A DNA stretch of 64,000 nucleotides from Moorena producens 3L (GCF_000211815.1 NZ_GL890970.1:160234-224233); one strand, 5' to 3'. Positions 16,619 through 25,999 are shown, counted from the first letter of the stretch. Notes: a model not told the origin generated them from the letters alone. Translations and numbers: made by a program.

Positions 16619-17514
16619 TTATGTGATATTGTCAGATATATTGTATCTACGCCACCTAAAAGTTTCTTCACGGATTTGTTGTATGTCTTGATCAGAGATT
16701 TTGTTCAAGTGAGACAACACTAAACTCATGCGGCCTTGAGCCTTGAGTTGGTCACGGTGGCGGCAGAGAAAATCCCAGTAGAGGAAATTAAAGGGACAGG
16801 CTCCCTCCCCAGAGCGTTTCCGAGGATTGTAAGCACAACTGCTGCAGTAGTCGCTCATTTTATTGATGTAATTAGCTGATGCAGCGTAAGGTTTGGATGC
16901 TAGGATGCCGCCATCGGCAAACTGACCCATACCAATCACATTGGTTTGCATGACCCAATCATAGGCATCAATAAAGGCTCCATGAAACCATTCTTCAGGT
17001 GCGACCCGTGGCGAATTTAATTCGCCAACGGAAAGCGCACCTAAGATCGATTGAGGGGAAACTCCAACAATTAGAGCAAAATTGCTCAACACCATCAGTC
17101 GCTGAATGTGATGGGCGTAACCGGTTCGTTCAACCTGACTCAAAATTTGGAGTAAACAGTTCATGTCTGTTTTCTCGGCATGCCAGTAAAAGTCAGGTAG
17201 GGGCTGGGTGTGGTTGAACCAATTGCTTTGGGAGTAGTCAGGGTTCATATAGATATAAATGCCGTGCATATATTCCCGCCAACCCAGGACTTGACGAATA
17301 AATCCTTCTGTGCTGCTTAAGTCGAGTTGGTTTTAAAGTGGCCCATGGCTGACCAAATGAATACGAGTTTTTGGCGGTGGTAACGTCTTTGTTGGACGTA
17401 GCTTAGGGATTCAATCAGAATTACTGGCGTATTTTGATGGTTTTGTTGACAACTGTTTAGCGCTGATTGTTGAGTCCAAAGTTGATCCCCTAGTACCCAA
17501 ATCCCGATAGTCAT
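16619..17514 (-). pseudogene. Cryptochrome/photolyase-related protein (DPRP/FeS type), internally deleted
   Basis: The N-terminal piece (17317-17514, MTIGIWVLGDQLWTQQSAL...) and the C-terminal piece (16619-17269) belong to the photolyase-related family of about 500 residues, which carries FAD and a 4Fe-4S cluster. The C-terminal piece keeps NVIGMGQFADGG, SANYINKMSDYCSSCAYNPRKRSGEGACPFNFLYWDF with its cluster cysteines, and the helical tail. Roughly 200 residues of the middle, including much of the flavin pocket, are missing, and the frame stops after HFKTNST. A 44-bp palindromic repeat (16998-17041) is also inserted in frame in the C-terminal piece. Function must be lost. Confidence 0.8.
16998..17041 (-). 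repeat. 44-bp palindromic repeat inserted in a coding frame
   Basis: This is a reverse-orientation copy of the 44-bp element at 21966 and 56731 (GGTGCGACCCGTGGCGAAT at one side). It encodes the extra residues around SVGELNSPRVA in the photolyase remnant, where related proteins run straight from GVSPQ into EEWFHGAF. Confidence 0.8.
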
Positions 17515-17579
17515 TATGGCTGATGCTTTTTACTGTCTTGATATCATACAATAACCTCAGGGATTTTTGTGTTGAGTTT

Positions 17580-17850
17580 TAGGAATTAGGGAATCGGGAA
17601 TCGGGAATCGGGAATCGAGAATCGGGAATCGAGAATAGGAAATATAAAAAAAGTGGAAATTAGATTAATTTTCTCCACTTATTAATTAAAATTTATGGGT
17701 AAATTAATCAGAGATTATTAAAAATTATTTTTTTACGGCGGTTTGCATAACTATCAGGTACACAGGATTGTTTTCCCTCTTCCCTCTTCCCTACTCCCTG
17801 CTCCGAACGCGCCCCGCGTGGCCCACGGCCTCAGTCCCTGCTCCCTAAAA
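17580..17850. repeat. GGGAATC and CCCTCTT/CCCTACT arrays upstream of the insertion sequence
   Basis: Positions 17587-17636 hold seven copies of GGGAATC or GAGAATC. Positions 17775-17850 hold short CCCTCTT/CCCTACT/CCCTGCT runs around a GCGTGGCCCACGGCC palindrome. The remainder of 17515-17975 is AT-rich, with no gene. Confidence 0.7.
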
Positions 17851-17975
17851 ACCTAGAAATTTGTACCTAATTGAATTGCAAACTGCTGTATATGTTTTTT
17901 TAGAAAAATTATCAATCAAACAATAGTTATATAGAGCAGCTATAAATTGGTTTATAACTGCTCTACATATTATTT

Positions 17976-19710
17976 GGGTGCGGCTCTTTTAAAAGTACGG
18001 TAGACTAGATCTCAGTAAAACTGACAAATTAGTCAGAGTAATAGTTTGAGTCAATACCTCCTGGTGGGTGACCAGCTGAAAAAGTCAGCAGTAGTTCAGG
18101 AAAAGTTTGGACCTATGCAACCATCGATCTCAAATGAAGACATGTTTTTCTCACAAGCGCGAGAGCTATTTGAAGAAATAGTGGACTGGCTGGGTTCAGA
18201 TAGTGTTTGCGGTTTACAACATGGGGAATTAGAGAGTAAACTGCTTGAAAACGGATACGAACTATTAAGACGACTGCTGCAAGGTTACTTCGACAGACGA
18301 AGTGATGACGAGATCGAAGGAGAATGCTTAGGTAACGACGAAGCCAAGAGAACCCATAAGAAGAGATTTACAAGGAAGCTGACAACAATATTTGGCACGA
18401 TCATCGCCAATCGAATCGGTTATGGTGGACGAAAAATAACTTCCCTCAACCCACTCGATGCCGAGTTAAACCTACCAGTAGAAAAATACTCCCACGGACT
18501 GAGAGAGCGAGTGGCTGTCGAAGTAGCTCGTTCAGGGTTTGGCGAAACAGTCGAAATCATACAGAAAACAACAGCCGCAAAAGTTGGTAAGCGACAAGTT
18601 GAACAATTGGCTTATAAAAGTGCTTGTGACTTTGATCAATTCTATGCTCATCAACAAGCACAATCGGTTGAATTGAAGGAGACGGGGGAAATAGTAGTTA
18701 TTAGTGTGGATGGCAAGGGTGTTGTCATGCGTACAGAAGACTTACGTGCTCCCACGCAAAAAAGAGCGCTGGCAAATAGCAAGAAGTTAAATAAACGATT
18801 AACTAAGGGGGAAAAACGCAATTCAAAGCGAATGGCAACAGTGGCTTCAGTTTATACCATCAACCCTTTTGTTCGTACACCTCAACAAATTGTCAGCACA
18901 GAAGAAGAACACAAAAAAATCAAACGACCCAAACCAATCGGTAAGCGTGTTTGGGCAAGTTTAGTTAAAGAACCATCACTTGTTATAAAAGAAGCTTTTG
19001 ACGAGGCATTACACCGCGACCCCAATCAACACAAGCGTTTTTGCGCTCTGGTCGATGGTAACAAGACACAATTATCGCGCTTTGAAAAAATTTGCTCGCG
19101 AACACCATCTCAAGTTAACGATTGTCCTGGATATTATTCATGTGATTGAGTATCTGTGGAAGGCTGCATTTGCCTTCTATTCGGACACTAGTCAACAAGC
19201 CGAAGTTTGGGTTAGTAAACGTTTACTGCTGATCCTTGAAGGTAAATCGAGTACAGTTGCTGGGGGTATGCGTGGTAGCGCTACAAAGCGCCAACTTTCT
19301 GCATCACAACGTCAGCCAGTGGATAAGTGTGCCAGATATTTACTCAACAACGCTGCTTACCTCAAATACCACGATTACTTGAAAGCTGGTCTTCCCATTG
19401 CCACTGGGGTTATTGAGGGCGCTTGTCGTCACTTAATCAAAGACAGGATGGACATTACCGGGGCTAGATGGAGTCTTATGGGTGCTGAGGCGGTTTTACG
19501 TCTGCGCTCGCTTTATGTTAGCGGTGATTGGCAAGAGTATTGGCCCTTTCACTTAAAGCAAGAGCATAAACGTAATCACTTGTCTTTGTACAAAGATGGC
19601 CTTCCTTTGATGAAACGACTAATTCAAGCTCGTTGCTCTATTACTGCTCCTCCTACTCTTCCGATACCTCTCTAAACCTGACCAAACGTCTTTCCAAAAG
19701 AGCCACACCC
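17976..19710 (+). mobile_element. ISKra4-family insertion sequence, complete, with 9-bp target duplication
   Basis: The 1735-bp element is bounded by imperfect inverted repeats: GGGTGCGGCTCTTTT at 17976-17990, and GGGTGTGGCTCTTTT read inward from 19710. It is flanked on both sides by the perfect direct repeat ATATTATTT (17967-17975 and 19711-19719), a target-site duplication that points to recent insertion. Inside lies a transposase in two overlapping frames. Intact ends and target duplication define the element exactly. Confidence 0.92.
18046..19675 (+). CDS. ISKra4-family transposase, split by a +1 frame change
   Basis: Frame A (18046-19149, TTG start, or ATG 18115) holds the N-terminal part, with VVISVDGKGVVMRTEDLR (first catalytic Asp), RMATVASVY and RVWASL, up to CALVDGNKTQL (second Asp). 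Frame B (open from 18998) continues with ALKKFAREHHLKLTIVLDIIHVIEYLWKA and GVIEGACRHLIKDRMDITGARW (the Glu), to a stop at 19675. The switch lies near 19062-19090, around TTTGAAAAAATTTG. All three catalytic acids exist if the frames are joined (about 540 residues). This could be programmed frameshifting, a disabling indel or an assembly error. Confidence 0.85.
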
Positions 19711-19751
19711 ATATTATTTAGCGGTTTTTAGCCTAATCAGGTACACAGTCT

Positions 19752-19815
19752 TGTTTCCCGATTCCCTACTCCCTACTCCCGATTCCCGATTCCCGATTCC
19801 CGATTCCCGATTCCC
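19752..19815. repeat. CCCGATT/CCCTACT heptamer array
   Basis: About eight tandem 7-mers (ATTCCCG and TCCCTAC variants) lie between the insertion sequence and the kinase gene. Confidence 0.85.
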
Positions 19816-19853
19816 TAACACCCAGACCGAATTACAAACTGCTATAAACACTG

Positions 19854-21200
19854 CTAAATACTACATATCTCAAGGCGAGAGAAGAGAGATACGCCACCCA
19901 TGAAAAAGGCAAAGTATGCCCAACCGGAAAAGAATCCGACATAGCTGACTGGTAGATGCCCCTGGGGAGCATTGAGGGTGAAGGGGAGGTCAACGTAATC
20001 TAGCCACTTTTCGTTGGTGTGCCATCCAAGTTGATCGCCAAAGCGACAGTAAGTTTCATAGTCATAATCGGCACCAGGAGTTACCTGCACACTCTCGGTG
20101 ACTATGCTCTGCCAGATTCGCTTCTGTACACTAAAGCCAAAGCGCCCATGGCTGTACTTTACCCAGAGGCTGTTGAGAGTACAGAGGTCTGTACAAGGAA
20201 AGGTGTTGATATCTGGGATGTCAAGCCAGCCTTCTTCTTCTCGTCCTGCTGCTTTGAGCATAACGGCGAGAGTTTCTTGATCTGCCTCTTGCCACTTTCT
20301 ACGGATTAGTAAATCCCGTAATGGGCGGTAATCTACTCCTACATCAGAACTAAGGTCATCAGCTTCACTCAAAGAGATGAAATAATCGTTTTCAGTCACG
20401 GGCTGTAACCATTCGTGGACTGACTGAGGACGGTCTTTTGGCTCTAAGGCCATGCCTTGGAGAATTACTTGATTTAAGCGATCGCTAATACTAGGAACCA
20501 GTTGGTTTGGTGGCACCAGCTCTTCACCGTCATACTTGCGGTAAATTGACTCGGTAGGACTTAGCCCGGTTACGGCATGGTACATCGAAGCCGCTAGAGA
20601 GTAGACATCCACCGTGGCGTGACGACTGCCTTGGTAGTATAGCTCGTAGGGTCGAAATGGTTTATTGTCAATATGGCTCGACACATTACTATCTCGGAGT
20701 ATATCCCCAGGAATCCCAAAGTCAATCAATACCGGTTTGCCACTGTTACTGACCACGATATTATGAGGGCTGATATCTAAATGCACCAGCCCTACTCCAT
20801 GGATTAGATTCAACGCTGACCCAATTTGAGTGATGTACTCTACTGCATCAGTTTCAGGTAATGGTCCTGTGCGTTGTACCAACTTCCACAAACTTTCCCC
20901 GGAAATAAAATCCATCACTAGGAAGTAGGTATCTCCTTCTTGAAACAAGTCTCTGACCTGGACCAGGGATTCAAGGTCAGCAGACAGTTGAGCCAGCAGT
21001 TGTCCTTGCTTGATAAATTGTTCTCCATAGTTGGGGTAGTCTGGAGCCAATCTCAGGCTTTCGTGTGGTGTTTTAATTACAACATCTTGATTGAGTAACT
21101 GATGGACTGCTTTGTAGGTAATTCCAAACGCTCCACGTCCAAGAATTTTCTCGATCTTGTATTTACCACCATGTAACAGCTGTTGCTCTGACCAGACCAT
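19854..21200 (-). CDS. Serine/threonine protein kinase with C-terminal GUN4 domain
   Basis: This 448-residue protein combines a Hanks-type kinase with a GUN4 (tetrapyrrole-binding) domain. Kinase residues about 13-270 include the Gly loop LGRGAFG, VIK with the ATP-anchoring Lys, HLDISPHN (HRD with Arg to Leu) and DFG in LIDFGIPGD. The GUN4-like part starts near 292 (YRPLRDLLIRRKWQEADQETLAVML, then EEEGWLDIPDINTFPCTDL, LWVKYSHGRFGFSVQKRIW). A final hydrophobic stretch may touch the membrane. Such fusions occur in cyanobacteria and may link porphyrin or bilin status to phosphorylation; the substrate is unknown. The last residues run close to an array. Confidence 0.87.
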   Translation of the reverse strand: MVWSEQQLLHGGKYKIEKILGRGAFGITYKAVHQLLNQDVVIKTPHESLRLAPDYPNYGEQFIKQGQLLAQLSADLESLVQVRDLFQEGDTYFLVMDFISGESLWKLVQRTGPLPETDAVEYITQIGSALNLIHGVGLVHLDISPHNIVVSNSGKPVLIDFGIPGDILRDSNVSSHIDNKPFRPYELYYQGSRHATVDVYSLAASMYHAVTGLSPTESIYRKYDGEELVPPNQLVPSISDRLNQVILQGMALEPKDRPQSVHEWLQPVTENDYFISLSEADDLSSDVGVDYRPLRDLLIRRKWQEADQETLAVMLKAAGREEEGWLDIPDINTFPCTDLCTLNSLWVKYSHGRFGFSVQKRIWQSIVTESVQVTPGADYDYETYCRFGDQLGWHTNEKWLDYVDLPFTLNAPQGHLPVSYVGFFSGWAYFAFFMGGVSLFSRLEICSI

Positions 21201-21354
21201 ATAGATTAGTTGTTAGTTTTTTCTTGTTAGTTGTTTATGATTTGTTTTTCGGTTTAGTAGATTTACCCTGGCTCCAACGGGGATTATCAACAATTTTCAA
21301 ACACCCTAAATTCAAATACTATTGATAATACAATTAATGCTATAGCATTATTGA

Positions 21355-21592
21355 GTGAGTATTCAGCTATCAGCGTGTCGCGTATCAGCTAATGCGCTAC
21401 TTGAGTTGCTACTTGAGGTGCTTTTGAATAAAACAAGTAAGCATTGGAATAATGCTGAGTAAAGTCACCTCCCAGCGTCGTTCGCACAGCGTGGCCATTC
21501 GCGTAGCGTGGCCGAAAGGCCAAGGCCAAAGCCTGTGCCACAAAACTGACGGCTGACGGCTGACGGCTGACGGCTGATGGCTGAATGCTTAC
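21355..21592. repeat. Dispersed composite palindrome with GTAAGCATTCAGC-type ends
   Basis: The element opens with GTGAGTATTCAGC and closes with GCTGAATGCTTAC. Inside are GCTATCAG and CTGACGG units, the CTACTTGAGGTGCTTTTGAA module and a GCGTGGCC/GGCCAAGGCC hairpin. Related copies lie at 28877, 51796, 52534 and 52878, with fragments at 22720, 40130 and 43978. Confidence 0.75.
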
Positions 21593-21735
21593 ATTATTGA
21601 CATGCTATTAAATCTGATAATTAATTTTTTTAGGATTAATTTTCAGTACTCATATACTTTAGTATAATTCCCTCAGCTTTGCCATCCTCTGGAGCATCAG
21701 GTGTTAGCGGTTAATTCTCTCCCAAGAGAAAAAAG

Positions 21736-22056
21736 CTAGCGATAGGGAATCGGGAATCGGGAATCGGGAATCGGGAACAGGCAAGAGGCAAGAGGGAAAA
21801 AATCCTGTGTACCTCATTAGGTTAGAAAGCGCTATACTAAAGCTACTGACAAATGCGTTCGCGTAGCGTGGCCTACCGCCAATCGCGTTTAGCTCAAGTC
21901 CGGAGAATTCTGCCCATTTCCCGCTTTTCCCGCTTTTCCCGCTTTTCCCGACTCCCGACTCCCTCGGTGCGCTTTCCGTAGGCGAATTAAATTCGCCACG
22001 GGTCGCACCGCTCCCGACTCCCGATTCCCGATTCCCGACTCCCGATTCCCGAGGCA
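21736..22056. repeat. Mixed arrays (GGGAATC, CCGCTTTT, CCCGACT) and a 44-bp palindrome
   Basis: GGGAATC units lie at 21745-21779, a GCGTAGCGTGGCCTAC hairpin at 21858-21890, CCGCTTTTC units at 21922-21950, the 44-bp element at 21966-22009, and CCCGACT/CCCGATT units at 22010-22056. With the preceding composite palindrome, they fill the 920-bp gap before the DUF2996 gene. No gene is seen. Confidence 0.8.
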
Positions 22057-22120
22057 TCTGTCTAGCCCTTCGCCAGTAAGATAGGATTATCCACAGTAAA
22101 GATAACGACTTACGTAAGCT

Positions 22121-22693
22121 ATGGCGGAAGAAACCCAACCCTTGCCTAACCCTGAGGAAGCGAATACTCCTTCTGATACATCAGCAGAAAAACCGCAGGC
22201 TAAGGCCCCTGCGGCCAAAAAGCCTGCTGAAAAATCAGAAGAGAAACCAGCGGCTAAGGCTCCTGCGGCTAAGGCCCCTGCGGCTACAGAGGCAAAAGCT
22301 AAAAAAGCCAAACCACCAGCAATTGAAAAGAAACCCTTTACTGAATTTGTGGAACAACATTATGTGCCAGCCCTTAAGACTGCTTTTGCCAAACAAGGTA
22401 TTGATGATGTAGATGTGACGTTTGCTAAACAGAAAATCCCCATTCCGAGTTTGAGTCAAATGGATGACTGTTGGCAAGTAATGGGTAGTTGGCAAAATGG
22501 GCAACGTAAATTTAACGTTTATTTCCTAGACGAAGATATTAAAAAACAAAAGGCTTTTTCGGCCTCAGCTAATGGTGTTAACCCTAGTACAATCGAGTCT
22601 TTTATGATTGATGAACGGAGAGTGACTCTTGATCTAATGGTTCATTACACTATACAACGGCTAAATGCTCAGAAGTGGCTAATGTGGAATTAG
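22121..22693 (+). CDS. DUF2996 protein with Ala/Lys/Pro-rich N-terminus
   Basis: This 190-residue protein has a low-complexity, Ala-, Lys-, Pro- and Glu-rich N-terminal 65 residues (repeated KAPAAK), then a DUF2996 domain (about 68-190, FTEFVEQHYVPALKTAFAKQGIDDV ... LMVHYTIQRLNAQKWL). The family is cyanobacterial and lacks an assigned function. The N-terminal region resembles a flexible, basic, histone-like tail, and its length varies through in-frame KAPAAK repeats. No signal peptide or membrane segment is visible. The gene stands alone between repeat-rich spacers. Confidence 0.82.
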   Translation: MAEETQPLPNPEEANTPSDTSAEKPQAKAPAAKKPAEKSEEKPAAKAPAAKAPAATEAKAKKAKPPAIEKKPFTEFVEQHYVPALKTAFAKQGIDDVDVTFAKQKIPIPSLSQMDDCWQVMGSWQNGQRKFNVYFLDEDIKKQKAFSASANGVNPSTIESFMIDERRVTLDLMVHYTIQRLNAQKWLMWN

Positions 22694-23440
22694 TTATTCT
22701 TGGATAAAGCTTAGGTAGATTGTAAGCTATCAGCTATCAGCGTGTCGCGTATCAGCTTAAGCGCTAAGCGCACGCTACTTGAGGTGCTTATGCGCGTAGC
22801 GTGGCCTTTGGCCAAGGGCTTTTTCCCAGACTTTCAAGTCTCTAAAATAGAGAACTATTAAATTCGGCATTGCTTAACAATGGAATGATTTGAAGAGTTT
22901 TGTGGAATGGGCATCTTGCCCGTTACAATTCCCGGGCAGGCAGGATGCCCACCCCACTCATATTCATTCCTTGATTCAGCAACGCCATTTTTTTAGGTTT
23001 TTAGAATTGTTTTATAGCACTACCCATTAAGGTTACGACAAGGTTACGACATTGATACAAGCTGAAAAGCTATATACTGAACTTTTGCCTTTTGCCTTTT
23101 GCCTTTTGCCTTTCGCGTAGCGCTATATTCCGTAGTTTTACTAGGGCTAAATCTTATAGGGCTGCGCCAAAATAATAGAAAAAAGGGAATGGGTGCTGCA
23201 TGGCTTTATCATAGCACTAAAAACTACTCCCATAGCTTTATATCATGTCAGGATAATTACCCTTAATAAAAATATCCACCATCTGCCCACACTTCCCTAA
23301 GTCTTACTCCTAGTGAAAAATAGGGATTCCCGCAAAAAAATGCGATCGCATCAACCAAAAAAATGCGATTGGCCGTAGGCCACGCTACGCGAGTCACGCG
23401 TTCGCAAAGCGTGGCCTACGGCCTCAGCTTCCGCGCTTTT
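22694..23440. repeat. Repeat-filled spacer (composite palindrome fragment, GGGCATCTTGCCC hairpin, CCTTTTG array)
   Basis: A fragment of the GCTATCAG/GTGTCGCGTATCAGC composite lies at 22720-22810. A hairpin element with ATGGGCATCTTGCCCG and GGGCAGGCAGGATGCCCA lies at 22905-22955 and is related to the one at 60101. A CCTTTTG array lies at 23086-23113, and several GCGTAGCGTGGCC palindromes at 23360-23430. No gene is seen. Confidence 0.7.
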
Positions 23441-23506
23441 GCGAACGCTTACAGATACTCAATACGCCCAACCATGTCCTCTGGAGTATATACTTCATAA
23501 ATCCGA

Positions 23507-23845
23507 CTACTCACCCCGAATAGCCCTCAATCGTGATTCTAAAGGAGAAGGGGGACTATTGCGCTTCATTTCTTCCACAAACGCTGCACTTTCTGCGGTA
23601 TGGCGGTCAATTTCTTCCCGATGATCGTAATAATAGGCCATTGCCGCATAAACCGCTGCCTTAGATAAATTATACTCAGAGGCAATTTCTTCTAAGGATT
23701 CTCCCATCTCCAAATACATTTTGGCAATAGTTGCGACAGGCATTATAGTGCCAATAATGCGAGGTTTACCACCACAAAAGTCAGGGTCTATAGCAATATA
23801 CTCTGTACTGATCTGTTGGATAGACGTTTGTTCAGCATTCATCAT
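23507..23845 (-). CDS. DUF433 protein, antitoxin-like
   Basis: This 112-residue protein contains a DUF433 domain (YIAIDPDFCGGKPRIIGTIMPVATIAKMYLEMGESLEEIASEYNLSKAAVYAAMAYYYDHREEID, about residues 16-80). The domain is a winged or HTH fold common in VapB-like antitoxins. The usual partner, a DUF5615 PIN-like toxin just downstream, is missing. Only a 21-codon frame opens there (GTG at 23514, overlapping this stop, to TAA at 23449), and its stop is supplied by a GCGAACGCTTACAG repeat. The toxin may have been lost, leaving an orphan antitoxin. Confidence 0.8.
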   Translation of the reverse strand: MMNAEQTSIQQISTEYIAIDPDFCGGKPRIIGTIMPVATIAKMYLEMGESLEEIASEYNLSKAAVYAAMAYYYDHREEIDRHTAESAAFVEEMKRNSPPSPLESRLRAIRGE

Positions 23846-23930
23846 CTAAAACCCAAAGATTAAGAACAGGGGTGTATTGATAAGTTTGACATATAATAGG
23901 ATATCTGAAAAGTTTTTTTATACTTAATTT

Positions 23931-24120
23931 TGCCCCCCTAGCCCCCCAATTCTGGGGGGAACAAGAATCAATTTTATGGTAAAAGTCCCCCGAGGGGATT
24001 GCTCGCTCGGGGGACCAACGGGGGCTTCGATGTAGCAAATAAAACTTCCCAGACAACCTCTAAAAAAGTGTCAGGTTCTGTTCCCTGTTCCCTGTTCCCT
24101 GTTCCCTATACTAGCGCTAT
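23931..24120. repeat. CCCCCTAGCCCCCC / GGGGGGAAC palindrome and CTGTTCC array
   Basis: CCCCCTAGCCCCCCAATTC and GGGGGGAAC form a hairpin at 23933-23962, repeated at 24584-24613. A second stem (CCCCCGAGGGG with CGGGGG) follows near 23987-24012. CTGTTCC units lie at 24073-24108. Confidence 0.75.
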
Positions 24121-24124
24121 AACT

Positions 24125-24361
24125 TTATTTCCCTTTAGACTTAGGTAGTGAAAGTCCCAGATAGCCTCCAAGTCCTATTTTTGCCATATCCATAAACGTG
24201 GGGCGGTACTCTTCATCCATGACGGCTAGGGTAAGTGACCCCCCAAGTAATATGGAGATAATAGCAGCTTGAACCATTTCTTTGATTGTCAGAGTTTTAT
24301 GAGCCATAGGTTTTTGTTGTAACTGGTACGCTTGACTGCTACTTTTAATGGTGACCGACAA
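24125..24361 (-). CDS. Small membrane protein of unknown function
   Basis: This 78-residue frame begins with TTG at 24361; an ATG at 24307 would give 60 residues (MAHKTLTIKEMVQAAIISILLGG). Two hydrophobic segments, AAIISILLGGSLTLAVM and KIGLGGYLGLSL, flank a short acidic loop, as in small holin- or phage-type membrane proteins. I do not recognise a family. There is no neighbour that could explain it. The coding signal is modest, so this may be a remnant. Confidence 0.4.
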   Translation of the reverse strand: MSVTIKSSSQAYQLQQKPMAHKTLTIKEMVQAAIISILLGGSLTLAVMDEEYRPTFMDMAKIGLGGYLGLSLPKSKGK

Positions 24362-24546
24362 AAACTGAAACCTTGACTGGACAATGGATTAGTTGCTAAT
24401 ATGATTTGGCTTTTGTTTGATTGCCTTGTGACTGAGTTGTGATTGCGCTAAAGGTTATGGCGCTGGCGGCAGGGAATAGGAAACTTCAGGTCAGGGAATT
24501 ATTGAGTTTGGTGATTTAGGGCTGCATCGCTTACTCCATTGAATTA

Positions 24547-24756
24547 TAAAAAAACGGCGTTGCTGATTCTGGATATGATTCCGCCCCCCTAGCCCCCCAA
24601 TTTTGGGGGGAACAAAACTTTCAAGCGATGCAGCGCGGTCTTGGGGGTTTCCCCCATGAGCGACTGCATCAAGACAAGTCCCCCCGGTGCGCTTTCCAAT
24701 GGGCGAGTAAATCGCCCTTGGGTCGCACCGCAAAGTTGGGGGATTTAGGGGGCTTT
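24547..24756. repeat. Cluster of three palindromic repeat types
   Basis: In order: CCCCCTAGCCCCCC/GGGGGGAAC (24584-24613); a single-unit GCAGCGCGGTCTTGGGGG/CCCCCATGAGCGACTGC palindrome (24624-24678), the compact form of the element at 16438; and a variant 44-bp element (24686-24729). In the last, CCGT..ACGG is replaced by CCAA..TTGG, keeping the stem. No gene is seen in 24362-24847. Confidence 0.8.
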
Positions 24757-24847
24757 ACCAAAACAATACTATCTAAATTAATACTTTAATTCAGCCACGA
24801 AAAAAAAATTATAGTTATTACTATATTTATAAATAATTAGCCAGACG

Positions 24848-25999
24848 ATGAAAGATTGTAGCCCAGGTAAAAAAAATAAAAAACTAACTATCACCGCCTC
24901 TTCAGAAGGTATAGAAAAAGCGGAAAGCGCTTTAATCAGGCTAGGATTTGAGTCTAAAAGTAAGTTTGCAAAGTCACAACTTATAGGTCGCACTACAGTA
25001 ACAAAGTTTTTTCAATCCAAGCCAATTCAGCTGGATTCCTTTAAACGGATATGCCAGGCTCTGAAACTAAACTGGAGAGAAATTGCGGAAATAGCAGAGG
25101 AAAACCGATCAGAACCGCTAAGCAGAAATGATGGTAGTAGGTCAGAGCTAGTGGAGGGGATGCAGCAAGGGCAAGCACTTAGGCGCAAAGTGACTGTAAT
25201 CGATAAAAAAAGTCAAACAATTAAAGCTGTTATCGTATTAGAAGGGCATATAGATTCAGTTGAAAATTTAGACTTTATTCAATCTATTTTACGAGCCTAT
25301 TCAGGAGACAGTATAAACATTATTGATATTGAACCAGGCAGCATCCGATTAATTGTAGAGGGGTCTCCAGAGGATATCGAACGGCTTAGATCTTGCATAG
25401 AATCAGGAGAACTCAAAGAATTAAGGGGTTTTCCTGTTCAAGATATTGAAATTTTGAGCACAAGTTCAGAGGATGATCAAAATAACGAGTTTGATCAGAA
25501 ATGGCGTCTAGTGGAAGAGATTGCTAGCCGTGGAGCTGTGGGTCGAGACTTAAACGGTGTTGACCTGAGTGATGCTGACCTCAGTGATGCCAACCTGATT
25601 GGTGCCGACCTCAGTGAAGCTGACCTCAGTAGTGCTGACTTGATTCGTGCTAATCTAAAGGATGCCAACCTGATTTTTGCCGACCTGACTGAAGCGGATC
25701 TCAGTGAAGCGGATCTCAGTGAAGCCTACCTGAGTGGTGCCTACCTCAGTAGTGCCAACCTAAGTCATGCCTACCTGAGGGGTGCCTACCTGATTTATGC
25801 TGACCTCAGTGATGCCTACCTGATTTATGCTGACCTCAGTGATGCCAAGCTTAGTCGTGCTATCGTGAACAAATCCCGATTTGGAAATAACTTAGGAATT
25901 GATGAATCGATGAAACTTGACCTAATTAAACGAGAAGCAATTTTTCATGATTCTTTTCCAGGGGATAGCTCTAAAAGTCTTACCCCTATTAAAAGATAG
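24848..25999 (+). CDS. HTH-pentapeptide repeat protein with a central conserved domain
   Basis: This 383-residue protein has three parts. Residues about 15-80 form an HTH of the type found at the N-terminus of cyanobacterial STAND and vWA/MoxR-associated proteins (ALIRLGFESKSKFAKSQLIG...TTVTKFFQSKPI...FKRICQALKLNWREIAEIA). Residues about 122-200 form an alpha/beta domain (AVIVLEGHIDSVENLDFIQS ... GSIRLIVEGSPEDIERLRSCI) that I recall from related cyanobacterial proteins but cannot name. From about 232, some 20 pentapeptide units (LSDAD, LSEAY, LIYAD) form a right-handed beta helix. No enzymatic domain is present. A role in regulation or conflict systems is inference from architecture only. Confidence 0.75.
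   Translation: MKDCSPGKKNKKLTITASSEGIEKAESALIRLGFESKSKFAKSQLIGRTTVTKFFQSKPIQLDSFKRICQALKLNWREIAEIAEENRSEPLSRNDGSRSELVEGMQQGQALRRKVTVIDKKSQTIKAVIVLEGHIDSVENLDFIQSILRAYSGDSINIIDIEPGSIRLIVEGSPEDIERLRSCIESGELKELRGFPVQDIEILSTSSEDDQNNEFDQKWRLVEEIASRGAVGRDLNGVDLSDADLSDANLIGADLSEADLSSADLIRANLKDANLIFADLTEADLSEADLSEAYLSGAYLSSANLSHAYLRGAYLIYADLSDAYLIYADLSDAKLSRAIVNKSRFGNNLGIDESMKLDLIKREAIFHDSFPGDSSKSLTPIKR

Noticed and set aside
21704..22138. A 144-codon minus-strand frame before the DUF2996 gene
   Set aside because: It is built from GGGAATC, CCGCTTTT and CCCGACT repeats and the 44-bp palindrome; no conserved domain.
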